A stretch of 45,600 bases of DNA from a virus. The DNA lies in the IMG/VR virus record IMGVR_UViG_3300037010_000457, positions 1 to 45,600 of that record; one strand, given 5' to 3'. Made by a program: the position numbers and the translations under genes. This document shows, in pieces, positions 37,857 to 45,140 of this stretch. The notes under the pieces are model-generated. The model searched no databases. It saw only the letters and a program-made list of their open reading frames with translations, and had not been told where the DNA came from. Within the stretch, counting starts at the first letter, position 1. Every line of letters starts with the position of its first letter.

Positions 37857-38419
37857 TGTCTCTCCAAACTTGGCAGGAAACAATCGTCAGCGGGACCGTG
37901 GACGGGCCGACCCTCACCGCAGCGGCTGCGGCTTCGTGCATCCCCACCCCGAGCCGGATCATCCTCCCGAATAATTACTTCTACGTCGGGAAGCAATTAA
38001 AGATCGTCCTGAACGGTCGTATCTCATGCGTGGCCACGACCCCCGGAACGGCGCGGTTCGACGTCCGAATGGGTCCGTCGGGAACCATCATTGTCTTCGA
38101 CACCGGGGCGCTGAACCTGAACGTTGTCGCGAAGACGACCGTTCCGTTCCTCTGGGAGTGCTGGCTGACCTGCCGCGCCGTCGGTAACTCGACAGGGACG
38201 AACTTCATGGGAATCTCTCGGCTAACATCCGAGGCGCTTGTCGGCGCGGCCCTCCCATCCGCTGGCGGTAACGGTGTACTACTTGCGCCCGTCGGTACCC
38301 CGGCCGTCGGCGGCGGCTTCGATAACACCGCCGCGAACGCGCTCGACGTCTTCTTCACGCAGACCGTCGCGACGGGTTCCCTTACCGTTCACGGCTACCG
38401 CGTGGACGCGCTGAACTAG
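37856..38419 (+). CDS. Beta-rich virion protein, possible capsid decoration
   Basis: A 187-residue Ala/Gly/Thr/Val-rich protein, beta-strand dominated, starting in an overlap with the gene before. Phrases such as 'GKQLKIVLNGRISCVATTPGTARFDVRMGPSG' and 'NTAANALDVFFTQTVATGSLTVHGYRVDALN' occur in phage proteins encoded between portal and protease and thought to sit on the capsid. Codon use differs from the portal gene (more CGT and GTC), which hints at transfer. No catalytic feature is seen. Confidence 0.55.
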   Translation: MSLQTWQETIVSGTVDGPTLTAAAAASCIPTPSRIILPNNYFYVGKQLKIVLNGRISCVATTPGTARFDVRMGPSGTIIVFDTGALNLNVVAKTTVPFLWECWLTCRAVGNSTGTNFMGISRLTSEALVGAALPSAGGNGVLLAPVGTPAVGGGFDNTAANALDVFFTQTVATGSLTVHGYRVDALN

Positions 38420-38427
38420 GGGGACGG

Positions 38428-38781
38428 ATGCCTATTGCGGTCGGGGGTGCTGGCGGCGTCATAAGGGTCGGGGGTCCTGGGGCGATGGTCTCACCTGGCC
38501 GTCAGTTCCTTCGGACGATGCCGTTCAGGTCCCCGGCGTTCAGCACCGCGAACACGTTCATAAGCGGAGTGACCATGGACTCCGCAGGCAATCCGCTTGC
38601 CGGCGTCACCGTCGATCTATTTCAGACGGGCGGGGATCGAATCACCCTGACGACGATATCGGACGCGGCGGGAAACTACCGATTCGACAATCCGGGGTCA
38701 GGCCCGTTCTACATCGTCGCCTACAAGCCGGGGTCCCCTGACGTCGCTGGCACCACCGTGAACACGCTGGTGGCAACGTGA
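38428..38781 (+). CDS. Protein with carboxypeptidase-regulatory-like (Ig-like) domain
   Basis: A 117-residue protein with a Gly-rich N-terminus ('IAVGGAGGVIRVGGPGAMV') followed by a CarbopepD_reg-like domain: 'ISGVTMDSAGNPLAGVTVDLF', 'DAAGNYRFDN' and 'PFYIVAYKPGSPDVAGTT'. Such Ig-like domains occur on phage heads and tails and bind weakly to carbohydrates. A decoration role is likely. It overlaps the next gene by 4 bases. Confidence 0.65.
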   Translation: MPIAVGGAGGVIRVGGPGAMVSPGRQFLRTMPFRSPAFSTANTFISGVTMDSAGNPLAGVTVDLFQTGGDRITLTTISDAAGNYRFDNPGSGPFYIVAYKPGSPDVAGTTVNTLVAT

Positions 38782-39722
38782 CAAACGTCTGGCTCTACCC
38801 AGGCGCGGCGTCGCCCCAGAACGTGGTTATGGGCGATCCCACGGTTCAGCGGTCGTCCGGGAACGTCACCGGAAGCATCGCCGCGACCCTGGATGATGCG
38901 ACCACGTCCCTGACGGGCGGCGTCTTCGACGTCGGGACTCTCGCATCCGTTCTGGCCGGGGCGACGGCGAACCTCACCGGGACGGTCTCGGCTGGTGGGA
39001 TCTCGGGGACCATCACCAGCACCCTCGATGGGCCCAGCGCCACCTTCACGGGCTCGGTCATCTCCTCCGGCTCCCTGGCCTCCACCCTGGCGGGGCCCAC
39101 CTCGTCGCTCACGGGGATGGTTTGGGTCTCTGGCACCCTGGGAACGACCCTGGACGGCGCGGCTGCTGCACTCGCTGGGCTGGTCAAGTCCGTGGGCTCC
39201 ATCGCTTCCACCCTGGCGGGGGCGACCGCTTCCCTGGCTGGTGGGGTCCAGAGTGCCGGGGCTTTGGTGTCCACCCTCGCAGGGGCTACCGCGAACCTGG
39301 TTGGCACCGTGGGAAACCCAGGGGTCACGGGGACGATCCTTGCCACCTTTGCGGACGCGACCGCCACCTTCGCCGGGGCTGTGTCCACCCTGGGCGTTCT
39401 GTCCTCCACGACGGACCCCGCAGCCCTGACCATGACCGGGACAGTCACGACGGCCATCACGGGGACCATCTCCTCTGTCCTTGAGGACGCCGTCCTCCAC
39501 ATGGAGCAGGGGTCCCAGGGGCCGCTGACGGGTTCGGGCGGGGGCGGATCTCGTCGTCGGGCCGGAGGGAGGCTGGTCTGGATCGCCCCAGTCCCCGACC
39601 CCGTGATAGGCAAACTATCCTCGCCAACCGAAGGCGCGAGTGCCAACATCACCGGGAACACGACGCAACGGTCGAAAACAATCAACATCGAAGAACTCAT
39701 TCTGCTTCTGGAGGTCGCGTGA
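38778..39722 (+). CDS. Tandem-repeat structural protein (about ten 21-23-residue repeats)
   Basis: A 314-residue protein built from about ten degenerate repeats between residues 30 and 240, each of the form 'G(S/T)(I/L)..TL.GATA.LTG.V', for example 'GSIASTLAGATASLAGGV' and 'GTLASVLAGATANLTGTV'. The regular alternation of small and hydrophobic residues suggests a beta-helix or solenoid. After the repeats come a Gly-rich linker and a Pro-containing C-terminal tail. It lies in the head module, so a head fibre is likely. It overlaps both neighbours by 4 bases. Confidence 0.65.
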   Translation: MTNVWLYPGAASPQNVVMGDPTVQRSSGNVTGSIAATLDDATTSLTGGVFDVGTLASVLAGATANLTGTVSAGGISGTITSTLDGPSATFTGSVISSGSLASTLAGPTSSLTGMVWVSGTLGTTLDGAAAALAGLVKSVGSIASTLAGATASLAGGVQSAGALVSTLAGATANLVGTVGNPGVTGTILATFADATATFAGAVSTLGVLSSTTDPAALTMTGTVTTAITGTISSVLEDAVLHMEQGSQGPLTGSGGGGSRRRAGGRLVWIAPVPDPVIGKLSSPTEGASANITGNTTQRSKTINIEELILLLEVA

Positions 39723-41089
39723 AGATTCTGAACATTCTCACCGAACCCTGGGCCCTACCTGGGGAGAAGCTGAGTGAAGTCGTTTCGATCTACGACGCCC
39801 ACATTCGGGGCCCGAAGATCGACTTCCAGGCCATCCAGAAGCGGATGGCCTTGGGCGGGGACGCCCCGGCGCTCCCCTACGACAACATCAACGGCGTCGC
39901 CGTCATCCAGGTCCAGTCCGTCCTGACCAAAGGGACGACCCTGTTCTCCTACCTGTTCGGCGGCACGAGCATGGCAAAGACCCAAGCGAACTTCAATCAG
40001 GCCGTCCAGGACCCCAGCGTGAAGGCCATCGTGCTTCATGTGGATTCCCCTGGCGGTTCGGTGGACGGGACTCAGGAACTGTCGAACGCCATCTTCGCGG
40101 CCCGTGGGCAGAAACCCATCGTCGCTCTGGCAGACGGCATGATGGCTTCCGCCGCCTACTGGGTCGGGTCTGCCGCCGACGCAATCTACATGACCAGCGA
40201 CACGACCGTCCTCGGCTCCATCGGTGTCGTGGCGGCTCATGTCGATGTCTCCAAGGCCGAGGAGCAGATGGGCGTCAAGGTGACGGAGATCACTGCTGGC
40301 GAGTTCAAGCGAGTCGCGTCGAATCACGCCCCTCTCACTCCCGAGGGTCGGGCAACCATCCAGGACCAAGTGGACCAGATCTATTCGGTCTTCCTCGGCG
40401 ATGTGGCACGAAATCGTGGCGCTGCTTCCATGCAGGATGTCCACGACAGAATGGCGAACGGCAGGATCTTCATGGGCAAGAAGGCCATCGACGCGGGGCT
40501 GGCAGACGGTGTCTCTAGTCTCTCCGCGCTGGTTGGCTCTCTTTCTCAGGGAGCGATGAAGTTCGACATGGGACGACGGGCTGCGGTAGCGGTCCTGGAG
40601 CCCGAGAACCCCGACACCGTGGACGGTGCTTCCACGACTTCCGAATCCCCAAAGGAGAACCACATGGAACCCCAGAACCCCCAGATCCTCGAGGCCGCTG
40701 TGGAACAGCCCAGCCGCGAGGAGATCATGGCCGAGGGTGCTGCTGCCGAGCGTCAGCGAATCGCTGATGTCCGGGCCCAGATCCTCCCCGGTCACGAGGC
40801 CCTGATCGAGACCCTTGCCTTCGATGGCAAGACCACGGGCCCCGAGGCTGCGATGGCCGTCAACGCCGCAGAGCGCAACCTGCGGTCCTCCGCCCTGGCG
40901 AACCTCCAGGCCGATGCCCCCAAGCCGCTGAATCCGTCCAGCCCTGACGAGCCCAAGGCCGAAGCCACCAAGGAACAGAACCCCGCCGTCGTTGCCGATG
41001 CCGCCCGGAAGTACCAGGCCGAGCAGAAGGCGAAGGGCATCACCATCAGCGCGGCCGAAGCCGTCGCTTTCGTCACGAAGGAGAACTAA
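39719..41089 (+). CDS. Head maturation protease (S49/SppA-like) with C-terminal scaffold
   Basis: A 456-residue protein of the lambda gpC type. The serine protease core runs about residues 55-270: 'VLHVDSPGGSVDG', the nucleophile S144 in 'DGMMASAAYW', and the general base K196 in 'ITAGEFKRVAS', a Ser-Lys dyad. From about residue 316 a Glu/Ala/Gln-rich helical tail begins, which acts as scaffold. It starts in an ATGA-like overlap (GTGA) with the repeat protein, so the start is GTG at 39719. It processes the portal or head proteins and itself in the prohead. Confidence 0.92.
   Translation: MKILNILTEPWALPGEKLSEVVSIYDAHIRGPKIDFQAIQKRMALGGDAPALPYDNINGVAVIQVQSVLTKGTTLFSYLFGGTSMAKTQANFNQAVQDPSVKAIVLHVDSPGGSVDGTQELSNAIFAARGQKPIVALADGMMASAAYWVGSAADAIYMTSDTTVLGSIGVVAAHVDVSKAEEQMGVKVTEITAGEFKRVASNHAPLTPEGRATIQDQVDQIYSVFLGDVARNRGAASMQDVHDRMANGRIFMGKKAIDAGLADGVSSLSALVGSLSQGAMKFDMGRRAAVAVLEPENPDTVDGASTTSESPKENHMEPQNPQILEAAVEQPSREEIMAEGAAAERQRIADVRAQILPGHEALIETLAFDGKTTGPEAAMAVNAAERNLRSSALANLQADAPKPLNPSSPDEPKAEATKEQNPAVVADAARKYQAEQKAKGITISAAEAVAFVTKEN
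40664..41089 (+). CDS. Scaffold protein from internal start (lambda Nu3-like)
   Basis: An in-frame ATG at 40664 inside the protease gene is preceded by AAAGGAG at 40651-40657 with 6 bases between, much better than the ribosome-binding sites of most genes here. Starting there gives 141 residues covering only the helical Glu/Ala/Gln-rich tail ('MEPQNPQILEAAVEQPSREE' onwards). This is the arrangement of lambda C and Nu3, where the separately made tail is the scaffold for capsid assembly. Confidence 0.8.
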   Translation: MEPQNPQILEAAVEQPSREEIMAEGAAAERQRIADVRAQILPGHEALIETLAFDGKTTGPEAAMAVNAAERNLRSSALANLQADAPKPLNPSSPDEPKAEATKEQNPAVVADAARKYQAEQKAKGITISAAEAVAFVTKEN

Positions 41090-41090
41090 G

Positions 41091-41465
41091 ATGGCGAATC
41101 TCGGTCTCGTCAAGTCTTACAACGCTGGCGGCGCGATCACCGCCTATTCCATCGTCAAGCCCGGAACGAACGACTATGATGTCGTCCTCGCCGCCGCCTC
41201 TAGCGACAAGTGCATCGGCATCACCCGTGAGTTCGCGGCTGCTTCCGGTGAGCCCGTCGATGTCATCCAGGACGGCATCGCGAACCTCAAGCTGGGCGGC
41301 ACCGTCACCCGTGGCGACCTGCTCATGTCCGACGCCTCCGGCTTCGGCATCCTGGCCGCTGCCTCCGCTGGCACGAACGTCCGAGTCATCGGGATCGCTC
41401 TCATCTCTGGCGTGTCCGGCGATGTCATCCCCGTCATGATCGAGGCCGGGTCGTTCCAGGGCTAA
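41091..41465 (+). CDS. Head decoration protein (lambda gpD-like, DUF2190 type)
   Basis: A 124-residue Ala/Gly/Val-rich protein between the scaffold and the major capsid gene, the place of lambda gpD. 'NAGGAITAYSIVKPGTNDYD', 'KCIGITREFAAASGEPVDVIQDGIANLKLGGTVTRGDLLMSD' and 'VRVIGIALISGVSGDVIPVMIEAG' match DUF2190-type decoration or stabilisation proteins. The start follows the protease stop by one base and has GGAG upstream. Confidence 0.82.
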   Translation: MANLGLVKSYNAGGAITAYSIVKPGTNDYDVVLAAASSDKCIGITREFAAASGEPVDVIQDGIANLKLGGTVTRGDLLMSDASGFGILAAASAGTNVRVIGIALISGVSGDVIPVMIEAGSFQG

Positions 41466-41506
41466 TCTCCTGACCCTGATCCTTCCCCCTTCTAGGAGAA
41501 CATGAA

Positions 41507-42466
41507 ATGTCTCAGACCCCGTTCGTCATTCAGCCCCGCCTCACCTCCATCGCTCTGACCTATCGGAACGAGAAGATGATCGCGGATCTGGTCCTCCCCC
41601 GCGTCCCGGTGGACAGCCAGACCTTCAAGTATAGCAAGTTCACGCAGGAAGATGCCTTCACCGTGCCCGACACGAAGGTCGGCCCCAAGTCCGCCGTGAA
41701 CGAGATCGACTGGACCGCGACCGAAGCCAGCGCCTCGACCCAGGACTATGCCCTGGAAGACCTCATCCCCGGCTATGATGTCCAGGCCGCGCAAGCTGCC
41801 CAGGCCGCGCAGGGCGTCATGCCCATCGACCCCCAGGCCCGTTCCACCGAACTCATCACGAGTCTGCTGGAACTGGATCGGGAGACCCGCGCTGCGAACC
41901 TCGTGTTCAACGCCGCGACCTATCCCGCCGCGAACAAGGCCACACTCTCCGGCACGAGCCAGTGGTCGGACTACACGAACAGCAATCCCGTGACCGCCAT
42001 CCTCTCCGCAATGGACGGGATGCTGGTTCGCCCGAACAGCCTCGTCATCGGACAGGCCGTGTGGACCATCCTCCGCCAGCACCCCAAGGTCGTTCAGGCC
42101 ATCCTGGGGAACACGAACAACGCTGGCGTCGTGAATCTCCAGCAGGTCGCCGACCTCCTGGAGATCGAGAACCTGCTCGTCGGCAAGGGCTGGAGCAACA
42201 GCTCGAAGCGCGGCCAGACCCCCACGATGGCTCGGCTCTGGGGCAAGTTCGCCGCCCTGCTCTACATCGACCCGAACGCCAACAGCGCCCAGGGTGCCAT
42301 GACCTTCGGCATCACCGGGCAGTGGGGAACCCGCATCGCCGGGACCGTCGAGAACGATCCCTCCATCGGTATGCGTGGCGGCACCCGCGTTCGCGTGGGT
42401 GAGTCTGTGAAGGAACTCGTACTGGCGTCTGACGCTGGCTACCTGTTCAGCGCAGCCGTGGCCTAG
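41507..42466 (+). CDS. Major capsid protein
   Basis: A 319-residue protein after the decoration gene. 'ALTYRNEKMIADLVLPRVPVDSQTFKYSKFTQEDAF', 'LELDRETRAANLVFNAATYP', 'IGQAVWTILRQHPKV' and 'VRVGESVKELVLASDAGYLFSAAV' are typical of HK97-fold capsid proteins of this lineage (relative of lambda gpE). AGGAGAAC precedes the ATG. Length is normal and no extra N-terminal delta domain is seen, in agreement with a separate scaffold. Confidence 0.9.
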   Translation: MSQTPFVIQPRLTSIALTYRNEKMIADLVLPRVPVDSQTFKYSKFTQEDAFTVPDTKVGPKSAVNEIDWTATEASASTQDYALEDLIPGYDVQAAQAAQAAQGVMPIDPQARSTELITSLLELDRETRAANLVFNAATYPAANKATLSGTSQWSDYTNSNPVTAILSAMDGMLVRPNSLVIGQAVWTILRQHPKVVQAILGNTNNAGVVNLQQVADLLEIENLLVGKGWSNSSKRGQTPTMARLWGKFAALLYIDPNANSAQGAMTFGITGQWGTRIAGTVENDPSIGMRGGTRVRVGESVKELVLASDAGYLFSAAVA

Positions 42467-42474
42467 GAGGTCTC

Positions 42475-42813
42475 ATGGCGAAGTTCATCGCGAACTGGCA
42501 ACTCCAGGGGCTCACCGAGCAGCCCCTGGAGGCCGGCATGGTCATCGAACTTTCGGACGTGGACGCGGAAGTGTTCCTGGCCGATGGTGTCCTGTCCAGG
42601 CTGGCCGAATCCGAAGCCCCGGCACTCACGCTCGACGACCTCACTCAGCCCGAACTCCTGGACATCGCCAAGAAGACTTTCGGCGTGAAGCTGGACAAGA
42701 GGCTGACGAGGGACGAGGTGCTGGAACTGGTCAAGGAAATGGACGCGATCCGCAAGGGAGAGAACCTTCCCCCGGCAGACCCCGCCACCAAGACCAAAGA
42801 AACCCCGGAGTAG
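42475..42813 (+). CDS. Head-module protein, possible head-tail connector partner
   Basis: A 112-residue acidic protein after the major capsid gene. The N-terminal part 'NWQLQGLTEQPLEAGMVIELSDVDAEVFLADGVLSRL' is a small beta barrel-like motif. The C-terminal helical part ('LTRDEVLELVKEMDAIRKGE') is followed by a charged tail. The family is often annotated as a phage head or connector protein. AGGAGG precedes the start. Function is inferred from order only. Confidence 0.55.
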   Translation: MAKFIANWQLQGLTEQPLEAGMVIELSDVDAEVFLADGVLSRLAESEAPALTLDDLTQPELLDIAKKTFGVKLDKRLTRDEVLELVKEMDAIRKGENLPPADPATKTKETPE

Positions 42814-42816
42814 TCG

Positions 42817-43110
42817 ATGGCATTTCTCAGGGACTCCGACATCGAGCCAATGCTTGCCGGACTTGGAGGCGTGGATGTAGTTCACGGCGCTGAGACCGGG
42901 AAGGGTCTGCTCGACCTGGGCGATCAACTGGTCCTCCAGGGAACAGACATCGGAGTCTCTGGGCGGATGTTCCAAGTCACCGTCCGTTCGAACGCTTTTC
43001 CCACACTGAAGGTCAGGGACACCCTCGTCGTCGATGGGGTCACGGTCACGGTCACAGACCGGGTCCGCCAGGACGACGGGGCCCTGACCCAGATCCAGTG
43101 CAGCAGGTAG
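42817..43110 (+). CDS. Head-tail attachment protein, lambda gpFII-like
   Basis: A 97-residue protein in the FII position. The beta-rich core 'GISGRMFQVTVRSNAFP'-like stretch (here 'GVSGRMFQVTVRSNAFPTL'), 'VRDTLVVDGVTVTVTDRVRQDDG' and the final 'TQIQC' match the Phage_attach (gpFII) pattern. In lambda gpFII sits on gpW and lets the tail attach. The partner gpW-like gene is 7.7 kb upstream. Confidence 0.75.
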   Translation: MAFLRDSDIEPMLAGLGGVDVVHGAETGKGLLDLGDQLVLQGTDIGVSGRMFQVTVRSNAFPTLKVRDTLVVDGVTVTVTDRVRQDDGALTQIQCSR

Positions 43111-43114
43111 CGCC

Positions 43115-43564
43115 ATGAGCAGCATCCGATCCCAGATCCTCACCTTCTTGATCTCCGCGCTGAACGGCGCGGGGAAGCCGTCCGGCGTCACCGTCGAGAA
43201 GTTCAGGCTCGATTCGCTCGAGCCCTCCCAGCTTCCGTCGATGATCGTCTATCCCATCCAGGAGAGCGTGGAACGGGCCCTGCCCGAACTGCGGTCCCCA
43301 GTGGTGAACAGGACCTTGACGGTGCGGATCGAATGTCGGGCGTCGGGGGCTTCGCCTTCCGACGAAATGGTGGACGCCATGCTGACCTGGGTCGTGAAGT
43401 CCTGCCTCGCAGATCGAACCCTCGGAAAGCTGGCGAAGGACACGCAGGAGACCCTTCTGGAATGGACGGCAAGCGGGGCTCCCGACGCCGACTATGCCAG
43501 GGGGAACATCGAACTGACGATTCTCTACGCGACCCAAACCATCGACCCGGAGGTCCTACCATGA
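43115..43564 (+). CDS. Tail completion/terminator protein, lambda gpU-like
   Basis: A 149-residue protein between the attachment and tail tube genes, the place of gpU/gpZ. 'QILTFLISALNGAGKPSGVTVEKF', 'QLPSMIVYPIQESVE', 'RTLTVRIECRAS' and 'YARGNIELTILYATQTIDPE' follow the pattern of tail completion proteins (alternating helices and strands). It caps the tail tube once length is reached. It overlaps the next tiny ORF by 4 bases. Confidence 0.75.
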   Translation: MSSIRSQILTFLISALNGAGKPSGVTVEKFRLDSLEPSQLPSMIVYPIQESVERALPELRSPVVNRTLTVRIECRASGASPSDEMVDAMLTWVVKSCLADRTLGKLAKDTQETLLEWTASGAPDADYARGNIELTILYATQTIDPEVLP

Positions 43565-43611
43565 AATCCACTCCCTTTGAATCGCTCGTCATTTCCAAGA
43601 AGGAGGACTAG
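43561..43611 (+). CDS. Possible 16-residue leader peptide before tail tube
   Basis: A 16-codon ORF ('MKSTPFESLVISKKED') overlapping the preceding stop by ATGA and ending 3 bases before the tail tube ATG. It carries the ribosome-binding site of the tail tube gene (AAGGAGG) in its last codons. It may couple the translation of the two genes. Size alone makes it doubtful as a functional peptide. Confidence 0.35.
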   Translation: MKSTPFESLVISKKED

Positions 43612-43614
43612 CCA

Positions 43615-44388
43615 ATGGCTACCCCGTCCACCGCGAACCTCTATCTCGGCGCTGGCGAGATTTGGTTCAATCGCTTTGATAGTTCCGGCAACAAGACCCA
43701 GTGGCGGCACCTCGGGAACTGCTCCAAGTTCGAACTGGACCCGAATGTGAACACGGTCGAGAAGTACAGCAGCATGAGCGGGGCCCGTGGCCTCCTCTCC
43801 CGCGCTGTCGTCCAGACGGGTGCCTCTGTGTCCCTCACGCTCAACGAGTTCGATCCTGAGAATGTGGCTCTCGCGTTCCTGGGCGCGACGACTGTCGCGG
43901 GTCTCCAGACCACGGGCACCGCGACCGACCTCACCACCGCCCCCGCCATCGTCAAGAAGGGCTCCGCCCTCGACACCGGGAAGCGGAAGATCGTTGTGAC
44001 CTCCGCCAAGAAGTCCCCCTCGACCGCGCTGACCTCTGGCACGGACTACACCTATGACAGCGACTCCGGGCTCATCACCATCCTCCCCGGTGCGACGAAC
44101 ATCACTGACGGGGACACGCTGCTCTGGACGGGCACTTACCCGACTATCACGACTCCCATCGTCCAGGCCCTCTCGAACGCCCTTCTGCTTGGTGCTTTGC
44201 GGTTCCGCAGCGCGACCGACGCCGTGGGGCCCCGCTATGTCGTCGATGTCTGGAGGGCGTCCATGCAGCCTGACGGGGCTATCGGCTTCATCGGGAACGA
44301 CTACGCCGAGATCGGCTTCAAGGCTGCTTGCCTCCAGGATACGAGTCAGGCCGCAGGGAACCAGTTCTTCCAGGCCCAGCAGCTTTAG
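43615..44388 (+). CDS. Major tail tube protein, complete copy (lambda gpV-like)
   Basis: A 257-residue protein that builds the tail tube. AAGGAGG with ideal spacing precedes the ATG, in agreement with high expression. The N-terminal 120 residues ('STANLYLGAGEIWFNRFDSSG', 'FELDPNVNTVEKYSSMSGARGLL') form the tube domain. Residues about 120-170 look like a beta-sandwich insertion ('SGTDYTYDSDSGLITI'), and the last 90 residues ('ALLLGALRFRSATDAVGPRYVVDVWRASM', 'NDYAEIGFKAACLQD') return to the tube fold. It is followed by a hairpin and the chaperone gene. Confidence 0.85.
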   Translation: MATPSTANLYLGAGEIWFNRFDSSGNKTQWRHLGNCSKFELDPNVNTVEKYSSMSGARGLLSRAVVQTGASVSLTLNEFDPENVALAFLGATTVAGLQTTGTATDLTTAPAIVKKGSALDTGKRKIVVTSAKKSPSTALTSGTDYTYDSDSGLITILPGATNITDGDTLLWTGTYPTITTPIVQALSNALLLGALRFRSATDAVGPRYVVDVWRASMQPDGAIGFIGNDYAEIGFKAACLQDTSQAAGNQFFQAQQL

Positions 44389-44410
44389 CCTGAGATCGGA
44401 TGAATGAACC

Positions 44411-44441
44411 GGGGCGAGGACTCAACCCCTCGCCCCTATTT
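44411..44441 (+). terminator. Second copy of the tail tube terminator-like hairpin
   Basis: Same 9-bp stem and 8-base loop as at 500-530. It follows the tail tube stop. This copy is part of the wrap-around and does not indicate a second element in the genome. Confidence 0.6.
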
Positions 44442-44453
44442 CTGGAGGATGGA

Positions 44454-44906
44454 ATGAGCGAAGCAGTAGAACTCGGGGGACGCCGATTCGTGCGGGTGGA
44501 GAACAGTACCGTGCGGCATGACTTCTGGCTGATGGGTCAAGCACGGAAGGCAGGCCTGAACCGCATCGAGGCCAAGCCCGGAACAACCGTCGAGGACTTC
44601 GTGGACGAGATCTTGGGGCGGCTGATGGACTCCGACCTTGCCCTCGTGCTGCTCGGGGGGCTGCTGGTCCCCGAAGGCTTGGACATGAAGGACTGGACCC
44701 CGGCGACCGCTGCCGAGGTTACGAGGCACATCGAACTGCTCACCGCGAAGGAGGACAAGGACGCCGTGAAACCGTTGACCGCGTCCATGCTGATAGGTTT
44801 TTTCAGGTCCGGGATCGCCTCTTTGAAGATTTCCCACGGCTCTTTGACCGAGGGAGTGGAGGACGGTCCCGAACCCAGCAGCCCCAGCGAGAACGCTGGG
44901 GAGTAG
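44454..44906 (+). CDS. Tail assembly chaperone, short form (second copy of overlap)
   Basis: Identical in protein sequence to the gene at 543-995; it is the same gene read again because of the terminal overlap. See that entry for function and choice of start. Confidence 0.75.
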   Translation: MSEAVELGGRRFVRVENSTVRHDFWLMGQARKAGLNRIEAKPGTTVEDFVDEILGRLMDSDLALVLLGGLLVPEGLDMKDWTPATAAEVTRHIELLTAKEDKDAVKPLTASMLIGFFRSGIASLKISHGSLTEGVEDGPEPSSPSENAGE

Positions 44907-45136
44907 ATTTCGGGGACTGGAATCTTCTGGTCCGTGAACTCTCCGGCTGGTCTCCAGATCGCTTTGAAGTCGTCCTCTCCTGGCCCTTGCGTGAAGCCCT
45001 CCTGTCCTACGAACAGAAGCTGAAGAAGGAAGCCCGAGCAAGCTACTTCCAGGAGACCGTCATCTTCGCGATCCTCGCTCCGTGGCAGAAGGAGCAGGGT
45101 AAGCCCCCCCAGGTCCCCGACATCCTGAAGGACTGA
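44454..45136 (+). CDS. Tail assembly chaperone, frameshifted form (second copy of overlap)
   Basis: The slip heptamer TTTTTTC lies at 44798-44804 and the -1 frame ends at TGA 45134-45136. It is the same gene as at 543-1225, seen again because of the terminal overlap. Confidence 0.78.
44798..44804 (+). promoter_or_regulatory. Frameshift heptamer (second copy of overlap)
   Basis: Same T TTT TTC site as at 887-893. It is preserved in both haplotypes of the overlap, in line with selection, though the copies are almost identical overall. Confidence 0.85.
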
Positions 45137-45140
45137 ACCG

